From: Cylindrotheca closterium
Lineage: Eukaryota > Bacillariophyta > Bacillariophyceae > Bacillariales > Bacillariaceae
DNA: 64,000 nucleotides
Reading direction: 5' to 3'
Assembly: GCA_933822405.4 (NCBI GenBank)
Contig: CAKOGP040001001.1
Location: forward strand, 188,636-252,635
The notes below the pieces were generated by a model that saw only the letters and a program-made list of their open reading frames with translations, made no database searches and had not been told where the DNA came from. The position numbers and the translations under genes are program-made. Shown here piece after piece: positions 52,785-62,145 of this stretch. The stretch's first letter is position 1; every line of letters starts with the position of its first letter.

Positions 52785-54959
52785 TCAGGGGATGACGTCT
52801 TTCTTTGGTAATTCTAGAGCATCATCAGGTGGAGAGTCAAAAAGGTAGGGATCGACATCGTAAACACTGTAGACAGCTTTGGCGATGGCTGTCCCCAGGC
52901 AAATTGGAACAGCGTTTCCTATTTGCTTTTGCACCTGTTTTGGATTCCCTGCAAACTTATAGTCGTCAGGAAAGGATTGAAGTCTGGCGCCTTCCAGATT
53001 CGTACAGGCTCGGTTCAGTTTGTACTGTTTGATGGCGTGTCCACAGAGAACCGTATTTGCAGGCTTGTTGGCGACCAGAGAGTCAGTCTTGGAATAGCAG
53101 TCTCTATCATCATCGCTTTTCATAATAACGTGATGATCCACCTCGATGATTCTTTCACTTCCATCACTTCCACTTTTTCTTGGTGGTAATGCAAGAATAC
53201 CGGGCTTGTTTCGTGGTATAACTTGTTCCAAATCTCCAATGGCATCTTTGGGTGTCTGCAAAGGTTCGAGCGGCCGGGCAGGACCGTGCGTCGGTTCGGG
53301 AAGATCCGGTAGTTTCCATCCTTTCTTGGAGACAAACATGACGACCCGTTGCCGCTTTTGAGGATCACCGTATTCGGAACTGTCGAGAACTGTACATGTA
53401 TTCAAAACGTGAGCAACGTAGTGAGCTTTGGTTCCTTTGATCTATATACACTTACTTCCAACTCGGACTTGATCATCATTCATAATGAACTCGTATGCTA
53501 TCCTTTGAACATAGTGGACCCGATCATCATCGAGCATACCAGTGACATTCTCGAATGAACCAGTTGTACTCTTGATTCCAATGACTAATCGGGGGAAGGT
53601 TAAGGACAGCTGGTTGTTCTTTTCCTTGCTGGCTTCCGATTCAGTCGTGTTCATGCGACTAAAACCCTGACACGGTGGTGAGAGATGGACGTGCACAGTA
53701 CCATCACAGTTGTAGGGATCGTTTGGGTTCGCATGAGCTTCCAAAGCGTCATCGATAAAAGAATTGATATCTTGATCAACAACTCTAGTATCCTCAGGAA
53801 TATGGTTCAGCTTCAATGTTGCGACTGCAATAGGTTCATTATCGATGGCATGCCTAGAATAAGAAGAGTGATATGAGTCAGCTAACAAAGACCACTGCAA
53901 AGGCACCCGTTGGATACTATACTTACGTTACCTTGAACCCAGCCAATTCCAGTGCATGGCTCACGCCACCTCCTCCAGCGAACCCGTCTAGTGCATTGGG
54001 CGATTCCGCAATGAGACAAGTTTCGTTTGTTCCAAAAGATTGATTGAAACTGAAAGCATTCGTCCAACCAGGTCGCTTGGTCTGCCTAGTTGGAGGATCA
54101 AAGTAAACGTTGGGAGCGACAATGCCCGTTGTATCTATGATTCGGTGCAGCTTTCGCAGCGGCTTGGTTTGGCTGTATCGGCAGCTCACATACCTGCTAC
54201 CAAACTTCTTTTCGAAATCTCTAACACTGAATACAGGGTTTTCCTTTCCAATAAAGGTGGCTTGTGCCAAGATTGCAACATGGCACATTGCCATTTTCCC
54301 TACTTTCGGATCGTGGAAGAAATCTTGAATGGTGTACACGATTTCGGGATGGCGGGTGTCGACCTGAGCTCCAATACTGAACCGTTCGCCCACTTTGAAC
54401 ATTTTCCAGGTGCCATCAACATCCAGATGCCACTTGTTTTCCGTGTCGACTGGTACCCTTTGGATAAGCGATGCCAGGTGAAACTCATTGTGACGTGTGC
54501 GTTTTGGTCCTCTCTGATGATGTACTTCTTCTTCTTCCACAGCATTCTCTTCCTCATCAGCTGCTGGCTGAGTAAGCTGAGCCTGACTGAAATCAATACG
54601 GTCTGGTTGGTCGTCCGGTACTTCGTTGTCTTCATCGTAATATTGGGTGAAGATGTCCCACTTCTGAGTAAAGCTTTGGAGCTCGACTTGTGTCAGATGA
54701 ACAGCGCTTTCATCCAACTCTTCCGCGTCTGCGTCGTCTTGACTTTGATTTTCAAGAGTCGATTGTGAAGAAACAATATCCTCTTGGCAGGGTGACTCCT
54801 CCTCGTCTTCGGGTGAGTGGGTACGCGTCGTTGAAGACGATGAGGTGTCACAAAATTTGATGGGGCATCATTCAGATCTGATAACTCAATATTGGAGTCA
54901 TCGTCACCCTTTTCAGGATTGACCCTCCTGAACTTTTGTGTCAAGGTGGTCTGTACCAT
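52785..54959 (-). CDS. DNA (cytosine-5) methyltransferase, DNMT1-like with PIP box
   Basis: Transfers methyl from S-adenosylmethionine to cytosine C5. Exons 53853-53456 and 53389-52785 are clear, joined by introns 53926-53854 (73 bp) and 53455-53390 (66 bp). The 5' exon ends at 53927. The N-terminus from ATG 54959 has QTTLTQKF, matching the PCNA-binding box of DNMT1 (QTTITSHF). The frame then shifts between about 54900 and 54800, so a further small intron (length 3n+2) or an indel must lie there; one GT-AG candidate of 101 bp fits. Catalytic motifs are complete: DGFAGGGV (I), DNEP (II), SPPCQGFS (IV, catalytic Cys), ENVTGM (VI), PQKRQRVV (VIII), RLQSFPDDY (IX), QIGNAVP (X). A possible BAH-like segment precedes them. 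The RFTS and CXXC domains of animal DNMT1 are absent. A maintenance role is inferred from the PIP box. Confidence 0.85.
53390..53455 (-). other. Intron, 66 bp
   Basis: Donor GTAAGT at 53455 and acceptor TGTACAG ending at 53390. Joins QVRVG to ILDSSEYGDPQKRQR in the methyltransferase. Confidence 0.9.
53854..53926 (-). other. Intron, 73 bp
   Basis: Donor GTAAGT at 53926 and acceptor ATTCTAG ending at 53854. Joins motif I (ELAGFKVT) to HAIDNEP. Confidence 0.9.
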
Positions 54960-55369
54960 TGTCAATCGCTACAGTAGGTGTATCTGGTTGATGTTACATC
55001 TCACCGCTTCGTGTATATATTATATGTTGCGGTATTGAAATGAAATTGGACCGCGCAATTGAGAAATGAGAGAGCCGGCCGAGTATGAGTCTGACGAGCA
55101 CAAATGATGGCACTCGAATATTGAATTTCACAGTTCACAGTTCACACGAGTAGGGTGACAGTACAGTACTGGTACCTAGTACAGTATGTAGACGATGATA
55201 ACAACTTTGCCAGAGGAAAGCTGAAAGTGGAATAAAAGGACGGAACTAGAAGAAAAAAGGCTGAGGCGAAGGAACTATCGTTAGTTCCTATACAACCTCG
55301 CCGAGATCGAGACTCTCTATGGTTGAGCTGGTGGTACTGTATACTATCCGAATCAGCATCATCATCATC
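54960..55369. other. Upstream region of the methyltransferase gene
   Basis: 410 bp between the methyltransferase start and the end of the truncated GTPase frame. A small inverted repeat GGAACTA-TCGT-TAGTTCC lies near 55272. No remainder of the GTPase domain is visible. Confidence 0.45.
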
Positions 55370-55765
55370 TCATATACGTTCATCTCTCGGAATGTAGGAA
55401 AACAGCGAATTATTGACACCCGGAATATCTACAATGACAAGCTGAGTATCCTTTCGCATCTCGTACAAAGGTTCGTCCAACTCGATCTCGAATCGCTTTG
55501 TCTGAACTTGATCGCTAGCTCGAAGCTCCAAGTTGTCTTCGGTCATTTCTTTCAGATCCGATTTGGATTCACGTGGACTGTCTGCAACCAGCGCCCATTC
55601 TTCGCCAGCACTCGAAATAGCAAATTCGTTGACACCGGCCGTAGTTCGCTTCATGGACACTTCGCCAAACTTATCTCGAAACAGAGCGTTGAGAACAGCG
55701 GTCTTGCCAGCTGACACATTGCCAATGTTGGCAACCTTAATCTGAAAGGTAGGTGGCGTCTTCAT
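55370..55765 (-). CDS. Truncated dynamin-like GTPase domain
   Basis: 131 residues that begin like a dynamin-family GTPase: GNVSAGKT (P-loop) near residue 15, a Thr pair near 41, and VDIPGVNNS (G3, DxPG) near 115. The frame stops soon after G3, so the G4 motif (NKxD type), the rest of the G domain and the stalk are missing. No downstream minus-strand sequence before the methyltransferase gene supplies them. It may be a pseudogene fragment, a short regulatory form, or a gene whose remaining exons are lost. GTP hydrolysis is unlikely as it stands. Confidence 0.55.
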   Translation of the reverse strand: MKTPPTFQIKVANIGNVSAGKTAVLNALFRDKFGEVSMKRTTAGVNEFAISSAGEEWALVADSPRESKSDLKEMTEDNLELRASDQVQTKRFEIELDEPLYEMRKDTQLVIVDIPGVNNSLFSYIPRDERI

Positions 55766-56206
55766 ATATCGGGAGCAGGAGATGTATCTTCAGTCATTGC
55801 ATGTCTTGAAAGATCGTGCTATGTTCCTCCTTGGTTCCAACTTGTATCTGTAGCAAGGGCTTCTCGTTTCGTATGCTGTGGAATATTATTATCGCGGTAT
55901 ATGACAAATCTAGCCTTTTGGAGAGGTTTATTCTTGGCCTCATCGGGAATCATTATTGCGCAGAATGACAGCCGCGTCTTTTCGAATGGCGAGCCGCAAC
56001 GGTTGATCAATTGGTGGGATGCGAACCGAATCAAACCTGAACTGAATCTTCGCGGCTGCCTCATTTCAGGACTGGCAAGCTACTGTATGTCTTCCACCGG
56101 ATCAAAAATCCCAGTGTGGACGTCGTAGCCATTCGACCAATATGTTGTTCGAGCTCGTCTGGCACAATCGAATCTTCAATTTTGGACTGTCGGTACAAAA
56201 CTCGTC

Positions 56207-56248
56207 GGTTATTCTATTCGAAACAACAATCATTCGAATGGAATAACC
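56207..56248. repeat. Inverted repeat, 16 bp arms, 10 nt loop
   Basis: Arms GGTTATTCTATTCGAA and TTCGAATGGAATAACC pair at 15 of 16 positions around ACAACAATCA. It lies mid-way in a divergent promoter region. It could be a hairpin or a paired protein-binding site; no T-run follows, so a terminator is unlikely. Confidence 0.75.
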
Positions 56249-56656
56249 GCATTGACTAGAAATTCTAAATAACCATCATTGCAAGTTCCATGATGATGAT
56301 TGTCAGAGTGCACGTAATAGTCGGATCGGACCAACAACTTGAAGGAAGAGGAGGGGGAGTCGCCAAGTCAGATGTACTCCAAGCTTTACCAACGGGGTCC
56401 GAACAGTCCCTCTTGAGCCATTTGATTCCAAAATGATAGCGACAGCTTTCAGCCATTTGGCATCAGTTGCTATATTTCCAGGTCAAACCATGATGGTGCT
56501 GCCAGTGCAAGTTTGGAATCAATCTTCGTACAGTAATTTTTCTTCGCGCCATTCGGTTCGCGCGCAGGAAGTGAAATCGACTCACCTGATTGCATATTCG
56601 TCTATCATTCCATAAAATATTATTCTTTCTGAATCATTCGAAATCTTTTTATATTG

Positions 56657-56689
56657 TCATCATCGTCATCGTCATCGTCGTCGTCATCA
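56657..56689. repeat. TCA/TCG microsatellite
   Basis: Short TCATCG/TCG run just upstream of the next gene. It extends that frame 5' as poly-Ser but without an ATG, so it is taken as 5' untranslated sequence. Confidence 0.75.
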
Positions 56690-56707
56690 CACAACGGAAT
56701 AACGAAG

Positions 56708-57514
56708 ATGATGTTTGCACGAGGTTCCAAGATTGCTTCTTCTTTGGTCAGTCGGACGCCCACCACAAGCAGACTGAGGTCCCTATCGACGGTGGAAAAA
56801 ACAAAAGAAAATACGCTCTATCAGTATGCAATTTGTCCCTTTTGCAACATTGTCAAGGCAACCTTGGATTATTCTCAGACTCCCTACAATGCCATTGAAG
56901 TGAATCCCTTGAACAAGAAGGAATTGAAATGGTCGGAAGAATACAAAAAAGTCCCCATTGCTTCGTTAGAAGGCGACGTGATCTATGGATCCGCCGAGAT
57001 TGTGGAAGGCTTGTTGACCAAACACAACGACAAAGAGCTGTGGCCACCGTCGAAACAAACGGAGAAATGGACCAAATATGCGATGGACGACTTGGCACCC
57101 CTTCTATACCCCAACCTGTGCAATACGTTGCCAAACTCGTACAATGCTTTTGGGTATGTGCATGGCGTCGACACCTTTTCCACAGCCGAAAAGTATTCGA
57201 TTCAATACATTGGATCCCTTGCCATGTATTTTGCAGCTTCTAAGATTAAGAAAAAGCGTGGAATTGATGACGTCGAAGAAGCACTGAGAGGAGCACTTGT
57301 GGAACTGGAAGAGCATCTGAAACGAGGCTCGCCGTTTCTGAATTCGGCTTCCAAAACCGAACCTGATCTCGGAGATTTGTTTGTCTTTGGAGTGCTGAGA
57401 GGATTGGAAGGGCTTCCAGTACACGACAAAGTCATGGTAGAATTTGATAGTATATCCAATTGGTACCAATCAATGGATTCCATTGTGAAAGAACAAAAGA
57501 TGGGAACAGCATAG
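56708..57514 (+). CDS. Prostaglandin E synthase 2-like (GST fold) protein
   Basis: 268 residues from ATG 56708. The N-terminal 30 residues (MMFARGSKIASSLVSR...) are basic and Ser-rich, as in a mitochondrial pre-sequence. A thioredoxin-like domain follows with YAICPFCNIVKATL near 48, the CPFC motif of the mPGES-2 family, then VPIAS-x-EGDxIYGSAEIVE as in the glutathione-binding half. The rest is a helical GST C-terminal domain ending with DLFVFGVLRGLEGL. The family binds glutathione and haem and was named for PGH2 isomerisation, but its true role in algae is unknown. Length is somewhat shorter than the human protein. The start is the first ATG after the microsatellite. Confidence 0.85.
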   Translation: MMFARGSKIASSLVSRTPTTSRLRSLSTVEKTKENTLYQYAICPFCNIVKATLDYSQTPYNAIEVNPLNKKELKWSEEYKKVPIASLEGDVIYGSAEIVEGLLTKHNDKELWPPSKQTEKWTKYAMDDLAPLLYPNLCNTLPNSYNAFGYVHGVDTFSTAEKYSIQYIGSLAMYFAASKIKKKRGIDDVEEALRGALVELEEHLKRGSPFLNSASKTEPDLGDLFVFGVLRGLEGLPVHDKVMVEFDSISNWYQSMDSIVKEQKMGTA

Positions 57515-58316
57515 TCATGTTCGGCCTGAGGAACATTAGACTAGGACGCGATATCTGAGTATGGACCATCCTAATCCAAAATACGCATATATTGCCCAAT
57601 TCAACTAGTCACAACTAAGAAGGTATAAGAAACTTGAAGCTATCTTTCTAGATTTTGTCTACTTTCATTTGCGATCAGATCAAGGTCGTTTCGCACGTAA
57701 CGGCGGGGCACTAGAGCTTGGCTGACTCGATGGAATGTCCCTGAATTCCATGTGTTCTAGGCCAAAAGTACATCTCTAATCTATAAAGATGAAGCAAACA
57801 GTCCATATTGAAGTAACAATATTTGTGATCAGAACAAGGTCGTGCGTTCGGTACCAGTACCTGGTTCATATTGCCGTATATTCTTCAGTCGAGGAGTTAT
57901 CTACCAGTACATCCTAAATTATGCGTGCCCAGAGCGAGATTCAATCATCGCTGTCAAAGAAGGTATCACCTTTTGTGCTGCATTTATTTTAAAATATTCT
58001 CTGATGCCGTCGTCAACACTGCTGCCTAGTGTATATCCTCAGTTGCCGCGATGCTTCTGGTACTATAAGCACACCACGGGTATCTTTTACCAGCGCCGTG
58101 CCACTTCAAAGATTCACGGTCGCTGGCACCCGTGGACAACAGCCTAACCACTAGCTTCGGCAATCGATATTGGACATCTTGGCTTGCGTAATGAAGTCTC
58201 TAATCTTTTACATTCCTATTTACCATTGATTGCTTCAGATATATACAAAAAAGTTATTTTTTTTATGTCCAAGGAATCTACAATGATCATGCTCAATGTA
58301 TTTCTCTGCTAGCCCC
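57515..58316. other. Intergenic region
   Basis: About 800 bp with no supported gene. GGTACCAGTACC-like sequence occurs near 57850. Nothing else is seen. Confidence 0.5.
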
Positions 58317-58682
58317 TCAGTCTTCCAAGTCGCTCTCATCATCGCTGCTGGAATCGGCCAAATCATCTTGGCTTTTTCGCAAGAGCTCTGACAAGTGGGC
58401 GCTGTTGTCTTTAAGAAGTTCAATTGCTCGTCGTTCGCAGAGCGATGAGCCTTTTCTTCGCAAAGGCCCAGTTACAACAAGAGTCTCGGAAATTATCTCT
58501 TCGGAGTTGACGATCCTCAAAGCTTCATCAATAAATTCGAATCGAGACTTCTTGTTACATCTCGAAAGAAAATTTGGCATTGGATCTATCATTGCAGGAA
58601 TCTTGGATAAGAAGAACTTCCTCTTCATTGCAACGGTTCGCTTCACACCGCTTGAACTGGCATCCATGTTGGTCGGTTTCAT
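58317..58682 (-). CDS. Small acidic-tail protein, paralogue 1
   Basis: 121 residues, unrecognised. The N-terminal half is basic; the C-terminal half shares GPLRRKGSSL-x-ERR, ELL-x-DN and SELLRKSQxDL with the frame at 60008-60331 and ends in an Asp/Glu-rich tail ESDLED. Conservation of the peptide between copies, with silent and conservative changes, supports coding. RRKGSS could be a phosphorylation site. A degraded third copy lies between them. Confidence 0.55.
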   Translation of the reverse strand: MKPTNMDASSSGVKRTVAMKRKFFLSKIPAMIDPMPNFLSRCNKKSRFEFIDEALRIVNSEEIISETLVVTGPLRRKGSSLCERRAIELLKDNSAHLSELLRKSQDDLADSSSDDESDLED

Positions 58683-60007
58683 GTTGATGTTATTTGTTGT
58701 GGTTATTATGATGGTGTATTTGGTGAATTCAAAAGATATTTGCGATGATGATTTGACAATGAAACTGAATTGTGAGAAATCGATGAACTTTTGTCATTTC
58801 TCATGACGTTTGATATTTCCTGTCCCCGGATTCGGTTCGACACGCGAAGAAAAGTTCAACCAGGAATACATTTTAATTAGTACAATCGAAAACCGGCGAA
58901 GGGAAAAAAACTCCGAAGAATGAATGAATCACAGTCATCCCGCAGTTTTCAACGTCGGATTCGAAATAATAAAATGGACGTTTTAACTCTGTTGGGACCT
59001 TCAACGAATATTTGTACATTCTCCGAGCTATTGACTGCACCGGAGGAGTACCTGGTACGTCCTGACAGTTCCACAGGAAACTTGAAGAATGTCCGAACAC
59101 CACCGATTGCGTCCCAACACTGATTGCTACTCCGGTGAAGAGTTCGGCAAAAAGACGGATCAATATATCCATCTTGGAACTTCAATCTACTTTCTAAAGA
59201 GAGTTGTGGATGGGGAATCTACCTGTACCTGTCTGCACGTTCCAGATAAGCCGGGAAACCCTTTCAAAAATATCTACTATTTCTGCTAGCACCTTACAGT
59301 AGGTCTCCCAAGTCGCTCTCATCATCCAATCGACCAAATCGTTTTGACATTTTGGCAAGAGCTATGACGAGTAGGCGCCGTTTTCTGTGAGAACTTCACT
59401 CCTTGCAATGGCAAAGTGAAAGTAGGGGTTAGTGGGATCACCCCACTGTCTCATTCGGTATGCGAGAATGCGATCCTCACAATTTCCGTTTCAATTAGGC
59501 CAGCAAACAAAATAATGCCATTGAACCAACATTCGAGAAACAAAGAGTCCCTGGAAAATTTGACCAGCTTCAACTGCCATTGACGTCTGAAAAGGTATGG
59601 CATCATCTATTCTTGTCAGCTATAGTGATGACTTTTTTGTCTGTACTGTTGACTGGCATTCTGGTAACCTCATCAAGTGTCCTCCGGCGGTATCCAGTTT
59701 GCCAAATAGCCACGGTTTTCCTGGTAGGCAACATGTTGCCTTCCGAGCTCAAGCTACTCGTAGATACCATGCGTTTGATCAGAAGGTATGGGTAGGCATC
59801 TGTGGGTATCAGCAAGCAGTACCATTGGCGATCAACATAAAGTATCTACTTGTGGTGTATTGAAGATGAATTTCTTTTTCGTTGATTGATGTTTTTCTTT
59901 AAATTTTGTTATTGCAGTTCAGGCTTTTCATGTCTTGAAAGAATGTACGATACCGCAGGCAGGTCGCTTGAAAAAATGTCTTCAAAATTTCTCTCTCGGC
60001 TAGCACC
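58683..60007. other. Spacer with a degraded gene copy
   Basis: 1.3 kb between the two acidic-tail genes. It contains the gene remnant at 59286-59402 and degenerate sequence near 59510-59580 that recurs near 62680 and 62890. The hydrophobic frame at 59580-59795 has no support beyond length. Confidence 0.45.
59286..59402 (-). pseudogene. Degraded copy of the acidic-tail gene
   Basis: Resembles the 3' ends of the genes at 58317 and 60008, including CCAAGTCGCTCTCATCAT and the shared 3' flank GCTAGCACCTTA. Frameshifts and stops break the frame. Confidence 0.65.
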
Positions 60008-60331
60008 TTAGTCTTCCAAGTCGCTCTCATTGTCAGTCCCATACCCGACCAAGTCGTTTTGACTTTTTCGTAAGAGCTCTGATATATAGTCGTTGTTGTC
60101 TGTAAGAAGTTCATTTACCCTTCGTTCGGAGAGTGATGAGCCTTTCCTTCGTAGAGGGCCTCTTCGTCCAGCTACTAGTACTACGCTTCGCGATGAAAAG
60201 TTTTCGTTTTCAAGAGCCTCGCCAATTAAGTTGCGTCGAGACTTCTTGTTCGAATAATGGTGCTCCTTCATACTCATTTCGATGGTGTTCAATGCGATTG
60301 GGGCTATTTTCATATCGCTTGAGGTACACAT
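60008..60331 (-). CDS. Small acidic-tail protein, paralogue 2
   Basis: 107 residues, paralogue of the frame at 58317-58682. The C-terminal half has GPLRRKGSSLSERR, ELLTDN, SELLRKSQNDL and the tail ESDLED. The N-terminal half differs, with HHYSNKKSRRNLIGEALE partly matching CNKKSRFEFIDEAL in paralogue 1. No known family. Confidence 0.55.
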   Translation of the reverse strand: MCTSSDMKIAPIALNTIEMSMKEHHYSNKKSRRNLIGEALENENFSSRSVVLVAGRRGPLRRKGSSLSERRVNELLTDNNDYISELLRKSQNDLVGYGTDNESDLED

Positions 60332-60494
60332 TCTGTTAGTTTGTTGATTTTCTAAAAATGAGGATTTTAGAATTTCAAATTATGAGTGAAGTACATTCAT
60401 TTCTCCTTTGCGGCGAATCGCGGGATTACTTCTGTATTTTTTCCTACTACGAGTACCGTACGGACAATAGTGAAAGGGATACTTTCAATCGACT
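60332..60494. other. Left flank of the palindromic-array element
   Basis: Short unique stretch before the tandem element begins. No gene supported. Confidence 0.4.
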
Positions 60495-60827
60495 GGAACA
60501 CCCGGCAAATGTTCAGACCGAGTATTTTCGGGACACTGATCGCAAAGTTTGACGTGCTCGTGCCCGGAGATATAAAATTATATTTTTAGCTTCGAAAAAT
60601 CTATATTATTTCCCTTTAACTATTAATGACATATTATTATGTGATGATTTATCAAATAGGGACTTATGGACACAGATGACCGATTGGTCATTGTGACTTT
60701 TTCTGAGTTATAACTCAGATCACAACGGAATCCTGAGTTATAACTCACGGCGTTGAGTTATAACTCAAACGTGTGAGTACGTCTGAGTTATAACTCAAAC
60801 GTGTGAGTTATAACTCAAACGTGTGAG

Positions 60828-61136
60828 TTACTCAACTTCCCGTTCATCCAGCAAATCAACGAATTCTTTCCAACCAAAACCCTTTCTTCTGACCTTGTCG
60901 GTGAGGAAGCGGCTGAAAGTCTCTCTCCTTTCACCTCCTGCCTCGCCGTAGAACTCGTTTTTGTCCCAATGATGTTGCGTGACAAGTTCTTTTATAGGGT
61001 TTGGATCTGGAAAAGTACAGGACTGTATCTTTTGGTGAAAGTAGTCGTTGGTCCGCCAGCTCGAATTTCCAGCAACGGTTTTGGAAAGGGGGAAGCTCGC
61101 ACGTTTGAGTAAAATCTCACACGTTTGAGTAAAAAC
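60828..61136 (-). pseudogene. Hidden reading frame in the element core, copy 1
   Basis: 102 open codons without an ATG, ending at TAA exactly at the edge of the left array. The peptide has ordinary globular composition: ...SKTVAGNSSWRTNDYF..., CTFPDPNPIKELVTQHHWDK, then RRKGFGWKEFVDLLDE and the stop. It looks like an exon or captured gene fragment rather than chance. The same frame is intact in unit 2. No family is recognised. Confidence 0.55.
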
Positions 61137-61177
61137 TCACACGTTTGAGTTATAACTCACACGTTTGAGTTATAACT

Positions 61178-61207
61178 CACACGTTTGAGTTATAACTCAA
61201 ACGTGTG
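61178..61207. repeat. Perfect 30 bp palindrome
   Basis: The junction where the array spacing sequence changes orientation makes a perfect 30 bp palindrome centred on TGAGTTATAACTCA, with CACACGTT on the left and AACGTGTG on the right. Confidence 0.9.
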
Positions 61208-61412
61208 AGTTATAACTCAAGGATCTCCCAACTTCAGGATTCCGTCTATTGATATGATTTGGAATTCGAAGTTTCTTAATGACCCTGCGACCATCAAATG
61301 ACCCTTTGTTATTTACAGAATTAGGATCAGGAACACCCGGCAAATGTTCAGACCGAGTATTTTCGGGACACTGATCGCAAAGTTTGACGTGCTCGTGCCC
61401 GGAGATATAAAA
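61197..61412 (-). pseudogene. Hidden reading frame across the unit junction
   Basis: 71 open codons without an ATG on the minus strand, crossing the boundary between unit 2 and unit 1 at 61330. The peptide reads plausibly as protein: GHEHVKLCDQCPENTRSEH, LPGVPDPNSVNNKGSFDG, then RRVIKKLRIPNHINRRNPE before it enters the palindrome array. It is upstream of, and on the same strand as, the core frame at 60828-61136, so the two may be exons of one gene with the array between them. At the outer ends of the dimer this frame is broken at the same point. Confidence 0.5.
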
Positions 61413-62145
61413 TTATATTTTTAGCTTCGAAAAATCTATATTATTTCCCTTTAACTATTAATGACATATTATTATGTGATGATTTATCAAATAGGGACTT
61501 ATGGACACAGATGACCGATTGGTCATTGTGACTTTTTCTGAGTTATAACTCAGATCACAACGGAATCCTGAGTTATAACTCACGGCGTTGAGTTATAACT
61601 CAAACGTGTGAGTACGTCTGAGTTATAACTCAAACGTGTGAGTTATAACTCAAACGTGTGAGTTACTCAACTTCCCGTTCATCCAGCAAATCAACGAATT
61701 CTTTCCAACCAAAACCCTTTCTTCTGACCTTGTCGGTGAGGAAGCGGCTGAAAGTCTCTCTCCTTTCACCTCCTGCCTCGCCGTAGAACTCGTTTTTGTC
61801 CCAATGATGTTGCGTGACAAGTTCTTTTATAGGGTTTGGATCTGGAAAAGTACAGGACTGTATCTTTTGGTGAAAGTAGTCGTTGGTCCGCCAGCTCGAA
61901 TTTCCAGCAACGGTTTTGGAAAGGGGGAAGCTTGCACGTTTGAGTAAAATCTCACACGTTTGAGTAAAAACTCACACGTTTGAGTTATAACTCACACGTT
62001 TGAGTAAAAACTCACACGTTTGAGTTATAACTCACAGGATCTCCCAACTTCAGGATTCCGTCTATTGATATGATTTGGAATTCGAAGTTTCTTAATGACC
62101 CTGCGACCATCAAATGACCCTTTGTTATTTACAGAATTAGGATCA
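61330..62145. mobile_element. Palindromic-array element, unit 2 (816 bp)
   Basis: Second head-to-tail unit, nearly identical to unit 1 at an offset of 835 bp over the left part and 816 bp at the right end. The difference lies in the right array, which has two palindromes rather than four. A single base differs near the core edge (GCTTGC versus GCTCGC). Confidence 0.7.
61663..61971 (-). pseudogene. Hidden reading frame in the element core, copy 2
   Basis: Second copy of the frame at 60828-61136, open over the same 102 codons at an offset of 835 bp. Confidence 0.55.

Larger units (their letters stand above)
55766..56707. other. Divergent intergenic region with a strong inverted repeat
   Basis: About 940 bp between the truncated GTPase and the prostaglandin E synthase 2-like gene. 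It contains the hairpin-forming repeat at 56207-56248 and a TCG/TCA microsatellite at 56657-56689. Short frames here look like chance. Confidence 0.5.
60495..61329. mobile_element. Palindromic-array element, unit 1 (835 bp)
   Basis: First of two head-to-tail units. It contains two arrays of the 14 bp perfect palindrome TGAGTTATAACTCA (five copies at about 60704-60836, four at about 61140-61215). The spacing sequence in the second array (CACACGTT) is the reverse complement of that in the first (AACGTGTG), so the arrays are inverted relative to each other around a ~270 bp core. The core encodes a minus-strand frame. No transposase is seen; whether it is mobile is inference. Confidence 0.65.

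Noticed and set aside
55272..55289. Small inverted repeat near the methyltransferase promoter
   Set aside because: Seven-base arms are expected by chance at this scale; it is mentioned only as a detail.
59580..59863. Short hydrophobic frames that look like a membrane protein
   Set aside because: They lie in degenerate repeat DNA, overlap in two frames and show no conservation; hydrophobicity alone is weak evidence.
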